Positions 24,514 to 34,115 of a DNA stretch of 64,000 nt are shown one piece after another (position 1 is the stretch's first letter; every line of letters starts with the position of its first letter). The DNA lies in assembly GCA_944326255.1 (NCBI GenBank), contig CALVDG010000005.1, forward strand, positions 1 through 64,000, in the 5' to 3' direction. The DNA is from an uncultured Bacteroidales bacterium. Lineage in GTDB: Bacteria; Bacteroidota; Bacteroidia; Bacteroidales; UBA932. Below the pieces are notes generated by a model. That model ran no database searches. It saw only the letters and a program-made list of their open reading frames with translations, and was not told the origin of the DNA. Both the position numbers and the translations under genes were made by a program.

Positions 24514-26574
24514 ATGAAAAGACCATCGTATCTTCTTCTGATGACGGCCGTGATTCTGGCCTTTGCCGTAAGTTGCAAAAAACAAGAGCAGGAAGTTGCT
24601 GCGGCATCTTCTATTGAGTTCGTCCTTGAGGACAATATTCTCAGCGTTGCTGCTGAGGGAGGTGATTTTGTCGTTTCGTACAATATTGTTGATCCTGTAG
24701 AGGGCGGGAAGGTCTCCGCATCCGTTGACAAAGACTGGGTGGAGAACCTGAACTATGAAACTGCCGGCAAGATAGCTTTCCATCTGGGTGAGAATGACGG
24801 TGAGGACAGCAGAAGCGCGCTGGTCACTGTCGCATATACTGCTGAGGACGGTACAGTGGTGGACGAGGCCGAATTTACCGTGGAGCAGGCGGCTGCAGGG
24901 CAGGAAGAGCCTGAACCGGAGATAGTTAAGGTAGAGTTGACCGATTATCTGGCAGAGTCTACTTCTTATTATCCTGGAGAAAGTGTCGATAATTTTTATT
25001 TATCCCTCTATACAGGCGAGGTAGAGCTGTATGAGTCGGAGGAAGGCAGTATATATGTTCCTGCTGACACAGAGAGTCAGCTGCTGCATCTGGATCTGTA
25101 TTGCCGGCCTGTGGCTGATGGAGGAGAGCTGGTGCTGCCCGAAGGTACGTATACCGTTGCCGACAATATGGATGCGGGATCTGCATACGGCTATTATACT
25201 TTTGCAATCCGGTATTTTGATGACGGTATGCTGGGTTATGCGGATCCGGTTGAAGGCGGGACGGTGGTTGTGGAGCATACCGAAGACGGATACTCGATAA
25301 CAGCGTCGTTTGAAATGGTGCGTATGGACAACGGAGCCAGCCTGGGTAGGTGTGAGTACACATACGGCGGTCCGCTCGCATTTCTGGATATGAGTGAGCC
25401 TGAGCCGCCGACACAGGAAGAAATGTATCCTCCGCTGACGGAGTCCATCAATACTGTATTTACCGGTTGTGATATACGTTATCTGGGAGTCCCGGCATAC
25501 AGCAGCCCTATTGACTGCTATGTGATAGATCTTTTCGACGATCCGACACCCGGTGAGGACGGTTCGCTCGATGAGGGCAATGTGCTGCGTCTGGAACTCT
25601 ATACTGAGCATCAGTGGTGGTATCCGGGTGAGACAGGTGTCAAGATGCCTGGCGGGACCTATGATATGACTGATGGATATGTGCCGTTTGAGCCCGGCAT
25701 CGGAACCGGAGACCTGTGGGATTCAGGATATGGCTTCTTCCCGTTCGGATCATATGTCCGTCATCTTGATGAGGAAGACGGAATTGTCCGCTACGGTTTC
25801 CTCAGCGAGGAAGGCCAGGTGGTGATAGAAAGCAATGACGCAGGCTCGTATGTTATTACGGTGAATGTCACTACCCGTGACGGTTTCACTGTCAGCGGTA
25901 CGTATTCCGGTAAGGTGGATATAATCAATGAGGCATCAGAACCGGAAAGGTCAGTGCAGTCGCGTATCTATGAGGACAAGGTGCTGGACCTCAGCAATAC
26001 TACATCGGCCGATGTGGATTTCTACGGCACGGAGAAAAATGACATGACACATTATTACCAGATCTTTGCGCAGGATCCCGTATCGCGTCAGGGTTTCCAG
26101 CTCCAGCTGCTGGCACCTGCAGGCGAGACGGGGGCATTGGCGGGTGTCTATAAGCCGGCGGAGTCACTTATGCCTGATAAACTGCTTCCCTATACGTACA
26201 TCATCGGTGATATCCAGCTTGTATCAGGCGGTGCCGCTATGATCGGAACGTGGGGCTATTACGAGACGAATGAGGACGGCAGGGCCGTGGCATTCGCTCC
26301 CGCTATGTTCGGAGATATAACCATTACTGAAAGCGAGACAACTCCCGGTCAGTTCATCATAGATTATGTGCTTACCGATGACAATCTTGATGAGCCGCAT
26401 ACTATGACAGCCCATTTTACCGGGACATTCGATATAACAGATCATACGGAATCAGCCTCAGCTGCAGAGTATCTGCCGCTTCCTGCCGGGAATGACGTCA
26501 GAAGAGCACCTGTCGCAGCTCCTGAAGGCCGTAGGCTGCGTTGTGAAGAGGTCTTGAAGGCAGTGCGCCGTTGA
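24514..26574 (+). CDS. BACON-domain lipoprotein, large
   Basis: 686 residues from ATG 24514, which starts a signal peptide with lipobox AVSC. Residues about 40-125 are a BACON domain (VDPVEGG, KDWVENL, VTVAYTAEDG, FTVEQA). The following 540 residues contain about three similar beta-rich segments, each with a Y-P-G-E/T-like turn and a GTYD/GTYTV strand, not assigned to a family. It would be exported and lipid-anchored, like the two lipoproteins at the left end. The start lies 33 nt after tRNA-Leu with no promoter box between, so it may be read through from the tRNA promoter. Confidence 0.82.
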   Translation: MKRPSYLLLMTAVILAFAVSCKKQEQEVAAASSIEFVLEDNILSVAAEGGDFVVSYNIVDPVEGGKVSASVDKDWVENLNYETAGKIAFHLGENDGEDSRSALVTVAYTAEDGTVVDEAEFTVEQAAAGQEEPEPEIVKVELTDYLAESTSYYPGESVDNFYLSLYTGEVELYESEEGSIYVPADTESQLLHLDLYCRPVADGGELVLPEGTYTVADNMDAGSAYGYYTFAIRYFDDGMLGYADPVEGGTVVVEHTEDGYSITASFEMVRMDNGASLGRCEYTYGGPLAFLDMSEPEPPTQEEMYPPLTESINTVFTGCDIRYLGVPAYSSPIDCYVIDLFDDPTPGEDGSLDEGNVLRLELYTEHQWWYPGETGVKMPGGTYDMTDGYVPFEPGIGTGDLWDSGYGFFPFGSYVRHLDEEDGIVRYGFLSEEGQVVIESNDAGSYVITVNVTTRDGFTVSGTYSGKVDIINEASEPERSVQSRIYEDKVLDLSNTTSADVDFYGTEKNDMTHYYQIFAQDPVSRQGFQLQLLAPAGETGALAGVYKPAESLMPDKLLPYTYIIGDIQLVSGGAAMIGTWGYYETNEDGRAVAFAPAMFGDITITESETTPGQFIIDYVLTDDNLDEPHTMTAHFTGTFDITDHTESASAAEYLPLPAGNDVRRAPVAAPEGRRLRCEEVLKAVRR

Positions 26575-26584
26575 CGGCAGTTTT

Positions 26585-27226
26585 CTAAAGAATGGGAACG
26601 GTGATAAGCCGTGTGTCCGGCCAGTCGCGGGACAGGAGGCTGCGGATGTAGTCTTCTGTGTCGCGGCTGATGCGGTCGTCGTCCTCGTGAGGATAAAGGT
26701 TGTAGGCGACGGTGTGCAGGCGGATGCCTCTGCGTCTGACGGCCTCCAGTCCGAGCAGAAAATGGTTGATACTGCCCAGCCGTCCGGAGGTCACGTATAT
26801 GAGCGGATATCCTTTTTGAGCGATATAATCAATAGTCAGCAGTTCCCTGGTCAGGGGGACCATCAGTCCGCCGGCGCCTTCCAGCAGGACGGCGTCATAT
26901 CGGTCGCTCAGTACGGCTGTGGCCTTCTCTATCTTACAGAAATCTATCGGTCTGCCGTCTATCTCTGCGGCCAGATGCGGCGAGCAGGGATAGGAGTATA
27001 TCTCGGGCATGGTAAGGCCCTCGCGGTCTTCCGGAAGCAGCCCGGTATCCATAATGCGCCTGTGCAGCACTATGTCCTCGGAGATGCCGTCGTTGCCGGT
27101 CTGTATCAGTTTCTGGGTGATGGTGCGGATGCCCTGTCCGTTCCAGGTGTGCGCGATATATCCTGTGGCATAGCTTTTCCCGATATCGGTGTCTATGCCG
27201 CTTACGAAATAGACGTTGCCCTTCAT
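26585..27226 (-). CDS. bioD: Dethiobiotin synthetase BioD
   Basis: 213 residues. BioD closes the ureido ring of 7,8-diaminopelargonate using CO2 and ATP, the penultimate step of biotin synthesis, in the cytoplasm. The P-loop is GIDTDIGKSY (residues 10-19), a variant of GTDTGVGKT. The LLEGAGGLMVPL segment (about 115-126) is the usual second motif. The start overlaps the end of the DUF2007 gene by 4 nt, so it belongs to a transcript with that gene and the membrane protein 27460-28044, away from the other bio genes at 30-35 kb. Confidence 0.9.
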   Translation of the reverse strand: MKGNVYFVSGIDTDIGKSYATGYIAHTWNGQGIRTITQKLIQTGNDGISEDIVLHRRIMDTGLLPEDREGLTMPEIYSYPCSPHLAAEIDGRPIDFCKIEKATAVLSDRYDAVLLEGAGGLMVPLTRELLTIDYIAQKGYPLIYVTSGRLGSINHFLLGLEAVRRRGIRLHTVAYNLYPHEDDDRISRDTEDYIRSLLSRDWPDTRLITVPIL

Positions 27227-27453
27227 GCCTGCTCGGAGCCTGTATCTTCCGGCATGGATTTGAGAATCTCCATGGCCTTGTCGTAGTACTCGTCATCCAC
27301 GACCACCTCGATGGGTATCAGATCCGTGTTGGCGACACCGGCCGTCCATATCAGGTTCTCGTTCAGAACGAAGGCCGGTACACCATTCTCCTCCAGCACA
27401 CCCTTGCAGATGTTGGCGGAGAAGGAGTTGTTGAATTTTCCTACTGTTTTCAT
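27223..27453 (-). CDS. DUF2007 small protein
   Basis: 76 residues. The pattern (N-terminal strand, FSANICKGVLEENGVPAFVLNE helix-strand, IEVVVDDEYYDKAMEIL at the end) is that of DUF2007, a ferredoxin-like fold family once suggested to have a signalling role but without proven function. It sits 6 nt after the membrane protein gene and overlaps bioD by 4 nt. Confidence 0.75.
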   Translation of the reverse strand: MKTVGKFNNSFSANICKGVLEENGVPAFVLNENLIWTAGVANTDLIPIEVVVDDEYYDKAMEILKSMPEDTGSEQA

Positions 27454-27459
27454 GATGTG

Positions 27460-28044
27460 CTATTTCTGTTCCTGGTTCTCAGTGGATTCTGCCTCAGTGT
27501 CCTCGGCTGTGCCTCCGAAATCGTAGGGGTTGTCCGGTGTGGTGCCGTCGTCCTGACGCAGGGCGTATTCTATACGGCTTGCCAGACGCAGGATGTCCTT
27601 TCTGTTGCCGCTGAGGATGAGCGGAGCCTCGCCCTTGGTAATGGTGACGGCATCCTCGTATGCCCTCATGAAGCGGGTGAACTTATTTTTTATACGGAAA
27701 GTCAGTTTCTCCTCATCCTCATCCGTCTTCACGTACCCGGCCTGTTCGAACTCTTTCATAATCTTGTCCCTGTGGTCCTCGAAGTCTCCTTCTATCATGA
27801 CTTCTTTCTTTACAAATGTAAGTCCTGGATAGATGGCCGCTATCAGCGCGAATATCAGCAGCATCTGCCACCATGAGCCGTAGTTGAAGAGGGCTCTTGT
27901 GTCTTCAGGGGATGTGGCGAAGATGTGCTCGTATGTGTGATGAGGCGTGAGCGGGACCAGGATGCATACGAAGACAGAAGCGAGAATGATGAAGATGAAG
28001 AAATATTTTACTGAACGGATGACTCTTTTTGCCTTTGGATTCAT
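27460..28044 (-). CDS. Two-helix membrane protein with cytoplasmic tail, unrecognised
   Basis: 194 residues from the ATG at 28042-28044. The frame stays open far upstream, but that part is the antisense of the coiled-coil gene and is not coding. Hydrophobic helices lie at about residues 13-33 and 57-78, followed by a charged C-terminal half (EGDFEDHRDKIMKEFEQ, KNKFTRFMRAYED) and an acidic end. No family is recognised. It is first in a probable transcript with DUF2007 and bioD, and divergent from the coiled-coil protein with which it shares an 87-bp promoter region. Confidence 0.75.
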   Translation of the reverse strand: MNPKAKRVIRSVKYFFIFIILASVFVCILVPLTPHHTYEHIFATSPEDTRALFNYGSWWQMLLIFALIAAIYPGLTFVKKEVMIEGDFEDHRDKIMKEFEQAGYVKTDEDEEKLTFRIKNKFTRFMRAYEDAVTITKGEAPLILSGNRKDILRLASRIEYALRQDDGTTPDNPYDFGGTAEDTEAESTENQEQK

Positions 28045-28069
28045 GATTTGTATGACTGTTTTTATTAAA

Positions 28070-28103
28070 TTTGTCACAAATATAGCAAATCGTATTATTT
28101 TTG
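28070..28103 (+). promoter_or_regulatory. Overlapping divergent promoters
   Basis: Forward: TTTG (28070-28073), 22 bp, TATTTTTG (28096-28103), then the start codon at 28132. Reverse: TATATTTG on the other strand at 28077-28084, for the gene starting at 28044. The two promoters overlap, so they may compete. Confidence 0.55.
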
Positions 28104-28131
28104 CCCTAACAAAAAGTTTATTTTCGACAGT

Positions 28132-29073
28132 ATGGAAGAAATCAACAAGAAAGACACGAACGGTACGGAGAAAGCTCCGAAGATTGAAATCGCTCGGAAC
28201 AATAATGACAACGGCAACCGTAAGTTGAAAATTACGGTGATAGTGCTTGCTGTGATAGCCGTAGTGCTGGCCCTGGTGTTCGCCTATGTATGGTATGACC
28301 GTCAGCAGATGATCAATGACCTGACCATCGATAAGGAGAACCTGACCAATGAGCTGATAGAGCTGCAGGGAGAGTATTCCCAGCTCTCTACCGACAATGA
28401 CAGCCTCAATGTCCAGCTGGACCGCGAGAAGGAGAAGGTCACCCAGCTGCTGGACCGCATCCAGAAGACCGATGCCGCCAACAGAAGCAAGATAAGGCAG
28501 TACGAGAAAGAGCTCGGAACTCTCCGCTCCATCATGAAGCATTATATTTTCCAGATAGATTCGCTCAATACCCTGAATATGGCTCTCCGCGAGGATGCAG
28601 AGCAGGCCCGGAAGGAGGCACAGAAGTCCCACGAGCGTTATCAGGAGCTCAGCAAGACTACCGATGAGTACGCCAAGCTCGTGGCTCAGGGCTCGGAGAT
28701 TAAGGGCCGAGGCATCAATATTACAGGTATCAACGCATCCAACAAGGATACCGACCGCAGCAGCCGTATCAAGAAGCTCAGGACCTGCCTCTTCCTTATA
28801 GAGAACTCGATAGCGCCAAAAGGCCCGATGACCGTCTATATCCGGATAAAGGGACCGGACGGTATCCTTCTCACATCGGAGCAGCAGCGGATCTTCGAGG
28901 TGAGCGGTGAGCAGTTGGTCTACACAGAGTCCCGTGAGGTGGATTATCAGGGCGAGGAAGTGGAGGTATGCATCTATTACTCTCAGGAGCAGAAGTTCGT
29001 CAAGGGTGTGTACACCGTCGAGGTCTACACTTCTTCCGGTCTGCTCGGCACAGGTGACGTGCTCCTCCGTTAA
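28132..29073 (+). CDS. Inner-membrane coiled-coil protein conserved in Bacteroidales (function unknown)
   Basis: 313 residues. A polar N-terminus is followed by one transmembrane helix (about residues 33-55, ITVIVLAVIAVVLALVF). A long coiled coil covers residues about 60-190 (heptads in IDKENLTNELIELQGEYSQL and onward), and a C-terminal beta-rich domain contains GPMTVYIRIKGPDG and GVYTVEVYTSSG. It is probably anchored in the inner membrane with the coiled coil in the periplasm. I recognise the architecture as one common in Bacteroidales but no assigned function. hemW starts 12 nt downstream. Confidence 0.75.
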   Translation: MEEINKKDTNGTEKAPKIEIARNNNDNGNRKLKITVIVLAVIAVVLALVFAYVWYDRQQMINDLTIDKENLTNELIELQGEYSQLSTDNDSLNVQLDREKEKVTQLLDRIQKTDAANRSKIRQYEKELGTLRSIMKHYIFQIDSLNTLNMALREDAEQARKEAQKSHERYQELSKTTDEYAKLVAQGSEIKGRGINITGINASNKDTDRSSRIKKLRTCLFLIENSIAPKGPMTVYIRIKGPDGILLTSEQQRIFEVSGEQLVYTESREVDYQGEEVEVCIYYSQEQKFVKGVYTVEVYTSSGLLGTGDVLLR

Positions 29074-29085
29074 TCTGTTGACGGA

Positions 29086-30231
29086 ATGATATACATCCAT
29101 TTCCCGTTCTGCAAGTCGTTCTGCACTTACTGCGACTTCTATTCGGTAAGGGAAAGAGGGAAAATGGAGCAATATAAAGAGGCCCTTCTGCGCGAGATAG
29201 ACGCGCGGAGGGCTTTTTTTATGCGCTGTGCGGAACCTGCGACACTTTACATCGGCGGAGGAACACCGTCGCTGTGCCCGGCGGAATGGCTGGCGGAGAT
29301 AATCTCTGCGGTGCGGAATGCTGGCGGAAAAGCTGGGGAGCTCAGGGAACTGACCGTGGAGGTCAACCCTGACGATGTGACTCCGGAATATGCGCTCGGA
29401 CTGCACCGCCTGGGAGTCAACCGGGTGAGCATGGGAGTGCAGTCGTTCTCGGATGTCAGTCTCAGGTGGATGAACCGCAGACATACTGCTGCCGGTGCCC
29501 GTGAGGCTTACAGGATGTTGCGTGAGGCAGGCTTTGGCAATATATCGCTGGACCTGATCTTCGGTTACGACCCGGTGCCCTGGGGTGCTCCGGCCACACC
29601 CCGAGACTTGCTTATGCAGCAATGGCGTGAGGACTTGGAGCAGATGCTGCATCTTCGTCCGGAGCACATATCGGCCTATCAGATGGGTGTCGAGGAAGGC
29701 AGCGTACTGGGGGAGAAATCCTCGGCCGGTCTGTACCGCGAGCCGTCCGACGAGTTATGCGCCGCTCAGTATGCTCTGCTTCAGCAGATGTTGTCCGAGG
29801 CCGGCTATGAACAGTACGAGGTGTCCAATTTCGCCCTGCCGGGCCGTCAGGCCATACACAACAGCGGCTACTGGGAACGCCTGCCGTACATCGGTCTCGG
29901 CCCGGGAGCACATTCGTTTGACGGAGACCGCAGCCGAAGTTGGAACGCTCCCGACGTAGACCTGTATATCCGCCGCTGGCTGTCCGGGACAGATGTTTCT
30001 GATGCATCATGCACGGAGGTGCTGACCGATGAGGACGTGCTGGTCGAAAAAGTCATGCTGGGCCTGCGCAAGACGTCGGGCCTGCTTTTGTCCGATGTCC
30101 CTGAACTGGATCAGGAGACGGTCTGCCGGCTGCTGTCCGCCGGCTCGCTCATCAAGGAGTCTGGCTATATCCGCATCCCTGCCGAAAGGCTTTTCATCAG
30201 CGACTCTATTATACGTTCCTTGCTGCCTTAA
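29086..30231 (+). CDS. hemW: Radical SAM protein HemW (heme chaperone, coproporphyrinogen III oxidase-like)
   Basis: 381 residues. Cluster motif CKSFCTYC (residues 9-16) matches CxxxCxxC. GGGTPS and SMGVQSF follow at the usual spacing for the HemN/HemW group. HemW lacks coproporphyrinogen oxidase activity in characterised cases and delivers heme. The short N-terminus before the cluster, as here, separates HemW from HemN. It is probably cotranscribed with the coiled-coil gene and ends with a 4-nt tail-to-tail overlap with bioC. Confidence 0.88.
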   Translation: MIYIHFPFCKSFCTYCDFYSVRERGKMEQYKEALLREIDARRAFFMRCAEPATLYIGGGTPSLCPAEWLAEIISAVRNAGGKAGELRELTVEVNPDDVTPEYALGLHRLGVNRVSMGVQSFSDVSLRWMNRRHTAAGAREAYRMLREAGFGNISLDLIFGYDPVPWGAPATPRDLLMQQWREDLEQMLHLRPEHISAYQMGVEEGSVLGEKSSAGLYREPSDELCAAQYALLQQMLSEAGYEQYEVSNFALPGRQAIHNSGYWERLPYIGLGPGAHSFDGDRSRSWNAPDVDLYIRRWLSGTDVSDASCTEVLTDEDVLVEKVMLGLRKTSGLLLSDVPELDQETVCRLLSAGSLIKESGYIRIPAERLFISDSIIRSLLP

Positions 30232-31001
30232 TCCAGCAGGGCCTTCTGTCTTCTGGCGATAAGGTAGACAGGGTGGTAGGTGAGTGTGACGTTGCCGTCC
30301 GGTGTGCCGAAGCGGAGCAGGTATTCGTCGGAGAAGCGGGCCAGCCGGGCGGGTGTCCAGGAGGTGCGGGTGATGCCGTTTACTCCTGTATGTTTGAGAT
30401 GCCGCAGTACATCTATCGCTGAGGGAAAATCCAGCATGATGCTTTCTTCTTCTGCAGTGACAGTCTCCAGACCGGCCGAGGACAGCATCTGCCGTAGCCG
30501 CTCCAGTGGCGGATAGTCCAGTCCGCTGCCCGTGATGCTCCTGATCTCGTGGAGGTTGTCGGGGCCGAAGGTGCTCAGGGCCAGTATACCGCCCGGGGCG
30601 AGCAGGTCATGGCAGCGTCTGATGAACCGTTCGGGATCTTCGAACCATTGCATTACGGAACACGAGACGATGAGGCTCTGTCCCCCTGGCAGATCACAGT
30701 GCTCGGCGTCTCCACAGACAAATCGGACAGTGCTGTCGGAGAATAGGATATCTGTCAGGGCTTCGCGGACTTCGGGACAGATGTCGTTGAGGGTCATCCG
30801 TACAGGGTGGAAATGCTGTATAAAGAGGCGGGTAAATGTGCCTGTGCCGCAGCCGATCTCCAGTACGTCGGCCGGCCGGTCGGGCAGCAGTGAGCGGAGC
30901 ATGGCGCACATCCGCTCCGCTATCAGACGCTGGGCCTGAGCGTACTCGGCGTAGCTGCGCACCGAGCGGGCAAAGCGGCGGCGTATCAGAGTCTTGTCCA
31001 T
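30228..31001 (-). CDS. bioC: Malonyl-ACP O-methyltransferase BioC
   Basis: 257 residues. SAM-binding motif VLEIGCGTGTFTR lies near residue 46, with further class I methyltransferase motifs (CGDAEHCDLPGG, LIVSCSVMQWFED). BioC methylates malonyl-ACP so that fatty-acid synthesis can build the pimeloyl chain. It is the last gene of the reverse-strand biotin run. Its start overlaps the end of bioG by 16 nt. Confidence 0.9.
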   Translation of the reverse strand: MDKTLIRRRFARSVRSYAEYAQAQRLIAERMCAMLRSLLPDRPADVLEIGCGTGTFTRLFIQHFHPVRMTLNDICPEVREALTDILFSDSTVRFVCGDAEHCDLPGGQSLIVSCSVMQWFEDPERFIRRCHDLLAPGGILALSTFGPDNLHEIRSITGSGLDYPPLERLRQMLSSAGLETVTAEEESIMLDFPSAIDVLRHLKHTGVNGITRTSWTPARLARFSDEYLLRFGTPDGNVTLTYHPVYLIARRQKALLD

Positions 31002-31666
31002 AGCTCATCCTCATACAGCAGCCGCCTGAACAGGCCGGCGTCGTAGTGTGCTGCATCTGTGTCTGTTATCTGTACGTTCAATTCTTCCCAGGCTTGGTGC
31101 TGACCGGCGGGCGGGAATATCATGTCCCGGTCTCCTACGACAGCTTTGTCCCATCTTAAAGGACTTGAAACGGTGTTCCTGGCCCTGTCACCTATGGCGG
31201 CAAGCTCGTCGCGCAGCTCCTCCGCACTTCGGTTGAGACCGCAGGCGAGCAGACTTTCAAGACTCTCGGACGAGCCGCACATCCTCCGGCGGAATTTGGC
31301 CAGAGTCCGCTCGGAAAGGCCGTTGAGGGTACCGTCAAATATGGCCGTAGGGATGCCTCTGCCGTCATCTATGGGAAATGGTGTGCCGTTCACGGCCAGC
31401 CTCGGACCGTTTACCATGCCGGCCTCGCCCAGCGCCTTTCTGGCAGCCCATACACCCATGGACCAGGCCAGCAGACTTATCCTGCCGTATCCGCGCAGCA
31501 GGTCCGGGTCCAGAGTCATGTCCCGGTAGTCCCACAGCATCAGTATGTCCCTGCCCGGGCCCGTGTCTGAGCCGGAGATGAACATGCCGGGCTCGCTTCC
31601 CCAGCCGGAGAAGAACAGCAGCAGCTCGGAACTGCCTGAGCGATGTCTTAGAAAGGTGTGTCTCAT
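30986..31666 (-). CDS. bioG: Pimeloyl-ACP methyl ester esterase BioG
   Basis: 226 residues from the ATG at 31664-31666, chosen because it overlaps the bioF stop as ATGA; an ATG 12 nt earlier is possible. Typical motifs are LLFFSGWGSEP at the start and the nucleophile elbow AWSMGVWAA. The oxyanion and acid region contains DRDMIFPP, with a candidate catalytic His in DAAHYDAGLF. BioG replaces BioH in many Bacteroidota and removes the methyl group from pimeloyl-ACP. It sits between bioF and bioC, which supports this. Confidence 0.85.
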   Translation of the reverse strand: MRHTFLRHRSGSSELLLFFSGWGSEPGMFISGSDTGPGRDILMLWDYRDMTLDPDLLRGYGRISLLAWSMGVWAARKALGEAGMVNGPRLAVNGTPFPIDDGRGIPTAIFDGTLNGLSERTLAKFRRRMCGSSESLESLLACGLNRSAEELRDELAAIGDRARNTVSSPLRWDKAVVGDRDMIFPPAGQHQAWEELNVQITDTDAAHYDAGLFRRLLYEDELWTRL

Positions 31667-32823
31667 ATACTGTCGCAAAGCCGTTCTATATCACTGTCGG
31701 TGAGGCCGGCTGTAAGGGAAAAACGTAGTCGGGAAGTGCCTTCGGGCACAGTCGGCGGCCTTATGGGCAGGACGTAGAAGCCCTTGCGCCGCATGTCCTC
31801 GGCTTTGAGGACGGCATCTGCCGCCTGGCCTACGATAAACGGTACTATATGGCTTTCGGAGAGAGTCCCGAATCCTTTTGCCTGGAGGGCCTGTCTGAAT
31901 TGTGCCGAGTGCCGTTGCAGCCTCTCACGCTGCCCCTTGAAGCCAGAGAGCCGTTCCATGACGAACAGAGTCCAGGCCATGTTGAGCGGAGGCAGTGCGG
32001 TGGTGAAGATGAGGGTGCGCATCCGGTTGACAAGATACTCCTTGATTACCCGGTCGCAGATGACGAATGCTCCTACTGAGGCCAGGGCCTTGCCGAATGT
32101 GCCACACAGCAGGTCTATGTCCGCGATGCAGCCGGTCTCCTCGGCCAGTCCCAGGCCGCGCTCTCCGCGTACCCCCACGGCGTGAGCCTCGTCTACGTAA
32201 AGCATTATCTTGTCCCGGCGGCGTTTCAGCTCTGTCAGCCGCTGCAGCGGGGCCGTGTCTCCGTCCATGCTGAATATGCTTTCGGTGACTATGATTATCC
32301 TGTCGCAGCCGGAGTACTCTTTTTCTATCAGTGTCTCCAGCTGGCCGTAGTCCTGATGGCGGTAGCGTATGCAGCGGGCTCCGCTCAGGCGGATGCCGTC
32401 GATGAGACTGGCGTGTACCAGCTTGTCGGCCAGGATGAGCGTGTCTTTGCCGCACAGGGCAGGGAGGATGCCTGCGTTCATGTGATAGCCGCTGCTGAGC
32501 ACCAGAGCCTCTTCCCGTCCATAAAGGGAGGCCAGAGTATCCTCAAGGGCACTGAACACCCCGAAATTGCCGGTCAGCAGGCGGGAGGAGGACGAGGACA
32601 GCGGCAGCTGTTTGCCGGTGTCCCTGAGCCATTCACGGAACTCCTTCATCAGAGCGGTGTCGGAGGCCAGCCCTAGATAGTCGTTGGAGGACAGATTGAG
32701 CATCCGCTGTCCTCCGCTGAGGATCCAGCGGCCCTCATGCAGGCCGGACGGCAGTGTCCGCAGATTGCCGGAGGCTTTCAGATCATCCAGCTCCTCCGCA
32801 TATTTCTCATATATAGCTCTCAT
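31663..32823 (-). CDS. bioF: 8-amino-7-oxononanoate synthase BioF
   Basis: 386 residues, usual length. It is a PLP enzyme of the alpha-oxoamine synthase family and condenses pimeloyl-ACP with L-alanine. Visible are the [10 protein letters not shown] segment (Asp contacting the PLP ring nitrogen) and the PLP-lysine segment [13 protein letters not shown]. It overlaps bioA upstream and bioG downstream by 4 nt each, so it is translated as part of a tightly coupled operon. Confidence 0.92.
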   Translation of the reverse strand: MRAIYEKYAEELDDLKASGNLRTLPSGLHEGRWILSGGQRMLNLSSNDYLGLASDTALMKEFREWLRDTGKQLPLSSSSSRLLTGNFGVFSALEDTLASLYGREEALVLSSGYHMNAGILPALCGKDTLILADKLVHASLIDGIRLSGARCIRYRHQDYGQLETLIEKEYSGCDRIIIVTESIFSMDGDTAPLQRLTELKRRRDKIMLYVDEAHAVGVRGERGLGLAEETGCIADIDLLCGTFGKALASVGAFVICDRVIKEYLVNRMRTLIFTTALPPLNMAWTLFVMERLSGFKGQRERLQRHSAQFRQALQAKGFGTLSESHIVPFIVGQAADAVLKAEDMRRKGFYVLPIRPPTVPEGTSRLRFSLTAGLTDSDIERLCDSI

Positions 32824-34115
32824 GCCGGTACCTCTTTTACTATTTTCAGCATCCGGGAGGTCAGCACGGACAACTCTCCGGGTTCAATGATGAAGGGCGG
32901 CATGGTGTACACCAGCTTCCCGAAGGGTCTGAGCCAGATGCCTTCCTCTACGAACCGCTTCTGCATCCAGGCCATGTCCACCGGCTGCTTCATTTCCAGT
33001 ACTCCTATGGCTCCGAGCACCCTCACGTCCGCTACCGACGGTATCCGGCGTGCGGGAGTGAGCTCTTCCCTCAGCTGTGCCTCTATCCTGCGCACCTTCT
33101 CCTGCCAGCCGCTCTCGAGCAGTAGGCGGGTCGATGCGACGGCGACTGAGCAGGCCAGCGGATTGCCCATGAAAGTGGGTCCGTGCATGAAGACCCTCGG
33201 GTCGTGCGAGGAGATGGTGTCCGCCACCAGGTCATTGGCCAGCACGGCCGAGAAGGTCATGTAACCTCCGGTGAGGGCCTTGCCGATGCACATGATGTCC
33301 GGTTCCACCCCGGCGTGCTCCCAGGCGAAGATCTTCCCTGTGCGGCCGAATCCGGTGGCTATCTCGTCGAATATCAGCAGCAGCCCGTGCTTCCGGCAGA
33401 GGGTGGCCGCCTCCTGCAGGTACTGGGGATGGTAGAACCGCATTCCCCCGGCTCCCTGCACTATCGGTTCGAGGATAAGGGCCGCTATGTCATTTCCGTG
33501 CTGCTCTATGATTTCCCGCAACGGGTCTATGTCGTGCGGGTCCCAGCCCCCGTCGAAACGGCTGTGGGGCGAGGGCGCGAAGTACCTCACCGGCAGGGCT
33601 GAGCCGAAGAGGGAGTGCATCCCGGTGACGGGGTCGCAGACCGACATGGCGTTCCAGGTGTCGCCGTGGTATCCGGTGCGTATGGTCACGAAATTGGTCC
33701 TCTCAGGATGTCCGGCAGCCACCTGGTACTGCACGGCCATCTTCATGGCCACCTCTACGGCCACCGAACCGCTGTCGGCGTAGAAGATGTGGCTCATCGA
33801 GGGCGGGACAATGCTCAGCAGCAGCTTGCCCAGTTCTATGGCCGGCTCATGGGTCAGTCCTCCGAACATGACGTGGGCCATGCTGTCCAGCTGCCGGCGG
33901 ACGGCCTCGTTGAGCACCGGATGGTTGTATCCGTGTACGGCGCACCACCATGAGGACATGCCCTCGATAAGCTCCGTACCGTCCTCAAGGGTTATCCGGC
34001 AGCCCCGTGCGCTGCGCACCTTGTAGGTGGGCAGGGGGTTGATGGTGGAGGTATAGGGATGCCACAGATGGTCGTGGTCAAATGTGTCGAAATTGGGATT
34101 CTTCTCAGAGTTCAT
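32820..34115 (-). CDS. bioA: Adenosylmethionine-8-amino-7-oxononanoate aminotransferase BioA
   Basis: 431 residues, usual length. It transfers the amino group of SAM to KAPA to give diaminopelargonate. Class III aminotransferase motifs are [12 protein letters not shown] and the PLP-lysine segment [17 protein letters not shown] near the N-terminus and [13 protein letters not shown] are characteristic of BioA. It overlaps bioB by 11 nt and bioF by 4 nt. Confidence 0.93.
   Translation of the reverse strand: MNSEKNPNFDTFDHDHLWHPYTSTINPLPTYKVRSARGCRITLEDGTELIEGMSSWWCAVHGYNHPVLNEAVRRQLDSMAHVMFGGLTHEPAIELGKLLLSIVPPSMSHIFYADSGSVAVEVAMKMAVQYQVAAGHPERTNFVTIRTGYHGDTWNAMSVCDPVTGMHSLFGSALPVRYFAPSPHSRFDGGWDPHDIDPLREIIEQHGNDIAALILEPIVQGAGGMRFYHPQYLQEAATLCRKHGLLLIFDEIATGFGRTGKIFAWEHAGVEPDIMCIGKALTGGYMTFSAVLANDLVADTISSHDPRVFMHGPTFMGNPLACSVAVASTRLLLESGWQEKVRRIEAQLREELTPARRIPSVADVRVLGAIGVLEMKQPVDMAWMQKRFVEEGIWLRPFGKLVYTMPPFIIEPGELSVLTSRMLKIVKEVPA

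Noticed and set aside
28045..29667. Upstream extension of the two-helix membrane protein frame (735 codons in all)
   Set aside because: The extra part is antisense to the coiled-coil protein and hemW genes. The ATG at 28044 starts a normal membrane protein and is preceded by a promoter box.
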